Shown here: positions 60,515 to 64,000 of the stretch, piece by piece
Layout of the letters: the number at the start of each line of letters is the position of its first letter
Numbering within the stretch: position 1 is the first letter of the stretch
Source of the DNA: Anaeramoeba ignava
Taxonomy: Eukaryota > Metamonada > Anaeramoebidae
Direction: 5' to 3'
Length of the DNA stretch: 64,000 nt
Assembly: GCA_028826165.1 (NCBI GenBank)
Contig: JAPDFW010000067.1
Coordinates: forward strand, 186,001-250,000
Position numbers and translations under genes: made by a program
The notes under the pieces: model-generated
Seen by the model: only the letters and a program-made list of their open reading frames with translations
The model's database searches: none
What the model was told of the DNA's origin: nothing

Positions 60515-60877
60515 TCATTTCTTTTTTGGTTTTTGATTATCAAAAAAAGCAAAAGTTGCTTTTAAAGCTTGATTTTGTTTTGGGTTTTTTGATTTTGGTT
60601 TTTGTTGTTTTGATTTTGGTTTCGTTTGTTTTGGTTTTTCTTTTTCTTTTTCTTTTTCTTTTTCTTGTTCTTGTTCTTGTTCTTTTTCTTGTTCTTTTTC
60701 TTGTCCTTTTTCTTGTTCTTTTTTAGCAAGTGATTCTTGTTGTTTTTTTCTCATTATTTCTGCTTGTTTTTCTCTTTGATTTGATAAGGAAACTCCATTA
60801 TCGTTTGTTTTTTTTTTCTTTGAATTACGTTTAAGATTTCTTTGCCTATCAATATTACGTTGATTTCCTCTTGTCAT
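60515..60877 (-). CDS. SERF/4F5-family small EDRK-rich factor
   Basis: This is a 120-aa protein from ATG 60877. It starts MTRGNQRNIDRQRNLKR, the signature of SERF (4F5) proteins, followed by LSNQREKQAEIMRKKQQ, which matches the second half of that domain. SERF proteins are short, highly charged factors that bind RNA and nucleolar components and promote amyloid nucleation. Here a KEQEKEQEKE repeat and a Lys/Pro/Gln tail extend the protein beyond the usual 60-70 residues, ending QALKATFAFFDNQKPKKK. Confidence 0.88.
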   Translation of the reverse strand: MTRGNQRNIDRQRNLKRNSKKKKTNDNGVSLSNQREKQAEIMRKKQQESLAKKEQEKGQEKEQEKEQEQEQEKEKEKEKEKPKQTKPKSKQQKPKSKNPKQNQALKATFAFFDNQKPKKK

Positions 60878-61219
60878 TTAAAAAAGTAAAAGTAAAATAC
60901 AGAACAAAAAAAAAATAATAAAGTAAGAAAAATGAAAAGAAAAAAATGAAAAAAATGAAAAAATTTATTTTTGTTTTTGTTTTAATTTTAATTTTTATTT
61001 TTGTTTTAATTGTTGTTTTAATTTTTGTTTTAATTTTTGTTGTTGTTTTTGTTTTTGTTGTTGTTTTTGTTTTAATTTTTGTTTTTGTTGTTGTTTTTTG
61101 GAATGACTCATCTTGTTTTTTAATTTCATTTTTTTTTTCATTTTTTTCCTTTTCATTTTTTTCTTTTTCTTTTTATTTCATTTTTTTTGGATTATTTTTT
61201 TTGATTGTTTAAAAAAAAA
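60878..61219. promoter_or_regulatory. Bidirectional intergenic region, SERF (-) and SERINC (+)
   Basis: This 342-bp divergent spacer should hold both promoters. Toward SERF it reads, on the minus strand, TTTTTTCATTTTTTTCATTT and TTTTCATTTTTCTTACTT. Toward SERINC it reads TTTCATTTTTTTTTTCATTT and TTTTCATTTTTTTCTTTT. Between them lies a TTTTGTTTTAATTTTTG-type array (60970-61090). The motif thus occurs on both sides in the correct orientation. Confidence 0.45.
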
Positions 61220-62368
61220 ATGGGTGAATTTGGAGAAACAAAAAGTAACAAATGCAGTGAATTCTTAAAGAACCCACACAACAAAGTGCGATTAGGATAT
61301 GCAACAATTTTCACAATCAGCGTAGTAATAGCATTACTGATGCGAGCAATAGCACAAAAAGTATTTGATCGATTATATTCATTTGAGTGCACAACGGAAG
61401 ATTGTTATGGAAAAGTATTTATATTTCGAGTGAGCTTTGCACTTTTTGTATTTTTTTTTCTGCATTTATTAATAACGATTGGATATAACGGAACAGATGA
61501 AGAAGATTTCCGAACAAAAGTACAAAACAGATTATGGGGGATCAAAATAATATTAATTATTGGGTTAATTATTGCGAGTATTTTTATTCCAGATAATTTT
61601 TTCACGGGCTGGGCACGAGCTTGCCAGTATTTATCAGCGATTTTCCTTATCATGCAACTGGTTTATCTTATCGGTTGGGCGTATGATCTCAATTCCACTC
61701 TTGTTGATAAAGAAATGCTTAAAACCTTAATTGGATTAACCATCACTTTAACGCTTGTTGCAATTGGAATTATTGTCATCAGTTATGTTTTCTTCTCCCG
61801 TTCAGGATGCACAAGAAATACCGTTTTTATCACGCTCACATTGATTTTTGCCATTGTTCATTATATTCTCGCAATTCGCGTTGAAAACGGCTCTTTATTT
61901 GTTTCTTCAATCGTTTTTGTCTATTCTGGTTATCTTGTTTTTTCCGCCATTATGAGTCAACCTGAGAACGATTGCAACCCCTTCTCACACACTCAGGGCG
62001 GCGTTATTCAATTGATTCCTGGCATTGTTATCGCTATTGTTGCCATTTCATATTGCAGTTTTAATCTCTCTTCACAATCTTCCACTTTCAAGATCTCAAA
62101 AGATGACTCAAAAGATCTTGGTTATCAAGGCGATCTTGAACAAGCTCCTTATTCTTACTGGTTCTTCCACTTTGTTTATGCTTCTGCTTCCCTTTATATG
62201 GCAATGCTTCTTACCGGTTGGGATATTTCTGATACAAGCTCTTCTTTTAGTGTCGATGTCAGTTGGACTTCAATGTGGGTCAAAATGGGTTGCCAATGGC
62301 TCGTTATTATTCTTTATACTTGGAGTTTGGTCGCTCCTTTGGTTCTTAAAGACAGAGATTTTGATTAA
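61220..62368 (+). CDS. SERINC/TMS1-family multi-pass membrane protein
   Basis: This is a 382-aa single-exon protein starting MGEFGETKSNKC at ATG 61220. It has about nine to ten hydrophobic helices. Family landmarks are RLGYATIFTISVVIALLMRA near the N-terminus, RLWGIKIILIIGLIIASIFI with FIPDNFF, WARACQYLSAIFLIMQLVYL, and near the end YSYWFFHFVYASASLYMAML, TGWDISD and WVKMGCQWLVIILYTWSLVA. SERINC proteins are linked to serine-lipid incorporation and lipid scrambling in endomembranes and plasma membrane. It is shorter than animal homologues, and codon use is richer in G and C than that of most neighbours. Confidence 0.95.
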   Translation: MGEFGETKSNKCSEFLKNPHNKVRLGYATIFTISVVIALLMRAIAQKVFDRLYSFECTTEDCYGKVFIFRVSFALFVFFFLHLLITIGYNGTDEEDFRTKVQNRLWGIKIILIIGLIIASIFIPDNFFTGWARACQYLSAIFLIMQLVYLIGWAYDLNSTLVDKEMLKTLIGLTITLTLVAIGIIVISYVFFSRSGCTRNTVFITLTLIFAIVHYILAIRVENGSLFVSSIVFVYSGYLVFSAIMSQPENDCNPFSHTQGGVIQLIPGIVIAIVAISYCSFNLSSQSSTFKISKDDSKDLGYQGDLEQAPYSYWFFHFVYASASLYMAMLLTGWDISDTSSSFSVDVSWTSMWVKMGCQWLVIILYTWSLVAPLVLKDRDFD

Positions 62369-62482
62369 GATTATTTTCTTTTTTTCCTTTTCTTTTTTTC
62401 CTTTTCTTTTTTCCTTTTCTTTTTTAATGAAAGAACAAAAATATTTGAAAATTTCCTTTTTTAATTTTTTAATTTTTTATTT

Positions 62483-63365
62483 TTAAAAATCAAATAATAT
62501 TCGAAGAGTTTTAACTCCAATAAATAATGAAACTACACATCCAAATATTGAAATTATTCTGCATATTGCATCTAATTTTTTACAGTTATTCTATAAATTA
62601 ATTAATAAATAAAAAAAGGAAAAATTTCAATTTAATTTTTTGGATTTTGATTTTGATTTAACAAAAAAAAAGTGGAATAAGATTAAATTACTTCCGCATT
62701 AAAATTTGTTGACCAAAGTAATCCAATAATTGCCCAAATCAATATAAAAATTGTAATAAATACTATTGTAATCTTTAATGAATTATTTGCCATTGTTTCA
62801 GGAAATTCATGATGAATATAAAAAGAAAAACAAGCTAAAAAGCAAAGAATAACCCAAAAAATATTGAAAACACAAATCCAAACCCAAAGTGGTTTTAAAC
62901 AATTAATATCTTTATCTTTTGATCCAATTAAAAAAGTTGGAATCAAAACAGCACAACTCAAAATAATACTTCCAAATAAAGTGAAAAAGAATTTTTTATC
63001 TGAAAAGAATCCTTCATAATCTTCAAATGTTTCATAACAACAACATTTACTTAAATGAAAGAATTTTAATTTCAAAAAAAAAAGTAGAATAAAAAATTTT
63101 GCTTTTTCTTTTTCTTTTTCTTTTTTACTTTGAATATTTTTCATTTAAATCATCTTCATTTGATATTGAATCTTCAAGGTCTTTGTTTTAATATAAGTTT
63201 TAATGGAAATTTTGATATAAATTTTGATATAAATTTTGATGTAAATTTTGATGTAAATTTTGATATAAATTTTGATATAAATTTTGATATAAATTTATTA
63301 TTTGAAATTATTAAATTACCCTTTTTTTCAATTAAAGGTATATTTAAATCATTTTTAGAAGACAT
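62483..63365 (-). CDS. Four-TM membrane protein of unknown family, four exons
   Basis: I assemble minus-strand exons 63320-63365, 63129-63180, 62692-63049 and 62483-62590. All have GT-AG borders and matching phases, giving 187 aa. The protein starts MSSKNDLNIPLIEKK, then an acidic segment (DLEDSISNEDDLNEKYS), a CCC cluster that may be palmitoylated, and four hydrophobic segments (FTLFGSIILSCAVLIPTFLI; WVWICVFNIFWVILCFLACF; ITIVFITIFILIWAIIGLLW; IISIFGCVVSLFIGVKTL). The fourth comes only from the small last exon, starting NNCKKLDAICR. Short length and W-x-IIG-x-x-W remind me of TMEM272-like proteins, which is a weak guess. It ends 114 bp from the SERINC stop, convergent. Confidence 0.7.
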
Positions 63366-63672
63366 TTTTTTTGATTAAATCCACAAAAAAAAAATTCAAA
63401 TGATGAAAAATTGAAAGGAAAAAAGGAAAAATAAAAAATAAAAAAATGATTTTTTTATTATTAATAAATTCCACATTTTGGTTTTTTTCAACAACTCAAA
63501 AAAAAAATTTAAAAAAAAATAATCTAAATTTAACAAAAAAAAACAAAATAAAATTAAATTACTTAATAAATAAAGATTTCTTTTTTTTTTTTGATTTGAT
63601 TAATTTTTTTTAAAAAATTTCATTTTTTTATTTTTATTTTTTTAATTGAAAAATTTTTTTTTTCAATAATTA
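63366..63672. promoter_or_regulatory. Divergent intergenic region, four-TM protein (-) and ENT (+)
   Basis: This is a 307-bp spacer. The minus strand shows AATCATTTTTTTATTTTTTA upstream of the four-TM gene. The plus strand shows AAAAAATTTCATTTTTTTAT and then a T-run before the ENT start at 63673. There is no open frame of interest. Confidence 0.45.
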
Positions 63673-63907
63673 ATGAAAAAAGAAACAGATAATCCAAAAG
63701 ATAGAGGAGGTTGGAGTTATTTTGTGTTTATTTGTCTAGGACTTGCACATTTATTACCTTTTAATTGCTTTATTACAGCTTATGAATATTTTTCGTCAGC
63801 TTTTCCAACAAATAAAAATTTTGAGTTTGCTTTTAATAGTATTTTTAATTCAGCTTCTGTTTTAGGTCTTATTTCTGACATAGTTTATCAAAATAGAAAA
63901 AAGAAAA
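63673..63907 (+). CDS. Equilibrative nucleoside transporter (ENT/SLC29), first exon only
   Basis: MKKETDNPKDRGGWSYFVFI starts the protein. The first membrane helix contains LGLAHLLPFNCFITAYEYFS, the ENT landmark LLPxNxFITAxxYF, and the second helix begins FEFAFNSIFNSASVLGLI. A donor GTAATATTT at 63908 fits an intron running out of the window. The visible intron part is again a short AT repeat (AATTTATAATTAAATTT). ENT proteins move nucleosides across membranes, an expected need for a purine-scavenging protist. The 3' end is missing. Confidence 0.88.
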
Positions 63908-64000
63908 GTAATATTTAAAAATGATATAATTAAATTTATAATTATATTTAAATTTATAATTAAATTTATAATTAAATTTATCTTTAAATTTATAATTATA
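63908..64000 (+). repeat. Start of intron 1 of the ENT gene: AATTTATAATT repeat
   Basis: After the donor AAAA|GTAATATTT the sequence becomes a repeat of AAATTTATAATT and continues to the window end. It follows the pattern of repeat-filled first or second introns seen in other genes here. Confidence 0.7.

Noticed and set aside
1-64000. tRNA, rRNA or other structured RNA genes
   Set aside because: I scanned the G/C-containing intergenic stretches and saw no tRNA-like A/B boxes or cloverleaf-compatible segment; a covariance-model search would be needed to be certain.

Overview
The window is a piece of a nuclear genome from an extremely AT-rich, free-living protist. Genes carry GT-AG introns, and the proteins are purely eukaryotic: a BEACH/WD40 giant, tubulin cofactor D, a LEM/HeH inner nuclear membrane protein, 60S acidic protein P1, a villin-type protein, SERINC, SERF, a nucleoplasmin-like protein and an ENT transporter. 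Asn/Gln/Glu tracts are common, and several families (PAS proteins, a double Rho-like protein) are typical of amoeboid protists. My best guess is an Anaeramoeba-like amoeba; this rests on overall style and I hold it with low confidence.

Layout. 1-1490 is a low-complexity intron and 1491-8490 the 3' exon of an NRPS-like megasynthase ending in a PH domain. 8625-11138 (-) is a Man1/Src1-like inner nuclear membrane protein. 11139-13800 is a 159-bp satellite lying between divergent genes. 13937-26328 is a BEACH-WD40 gene of eight exons, about 3937 aa. 27072-37269 holds four tandem PAS-domain paralogues of three exons each. 37394-39393 and 39955-42491 are two orphan genes with repeat-filled introns. 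42879-43321 (-) is ribosomal protein P1, 43617-49024 tubulin cofactor D, and 49136-49927 a putative tail-anchored OspF/SpvC-like phosphothreonine-lyase-fold protein. 50569-54865 (-) is a villin/gelsolin-like protein with a frame break, preceded by a decayed duplicate of its own 5' part (54866-56991). 57261-58424 encodes two fused Rho-like domains, 58574-60163 a nucleoplasmin-like protein, 60515-60877 (-) SERF, 61220-62368 SERINC, 62483-63365 (-) a four-exon four-TM protein, and 63673-63907 the first exon of an ENT transporter.

The most striking structural theme is that almost every intron longer than about 300 bp is filled with its own private AT-only tandem repeat. In the PAS cluster the same intron position holds unrelated repeats in different paralogues. 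A second theme is an A-tract/T-tract switch with a TTTCATTTTTT-like motif shortly upstream of most start codons on both strands. The most unusual protein is the NRPS-like one: an intact carrier site sits among condensation and adenylation domains whose catalytic motifs look degenerate, and the protein ends in a lipid-binding-type PH domain.

The genes do not form one pathway. They are mostly housekeeping or cytoskeletal, membrane and nuclear genes, plus one locally expanding sensor family. Exon boundaries were inferred by eye from reading frame, GT/AG sites and paralogue comparison; no transcript data were available.
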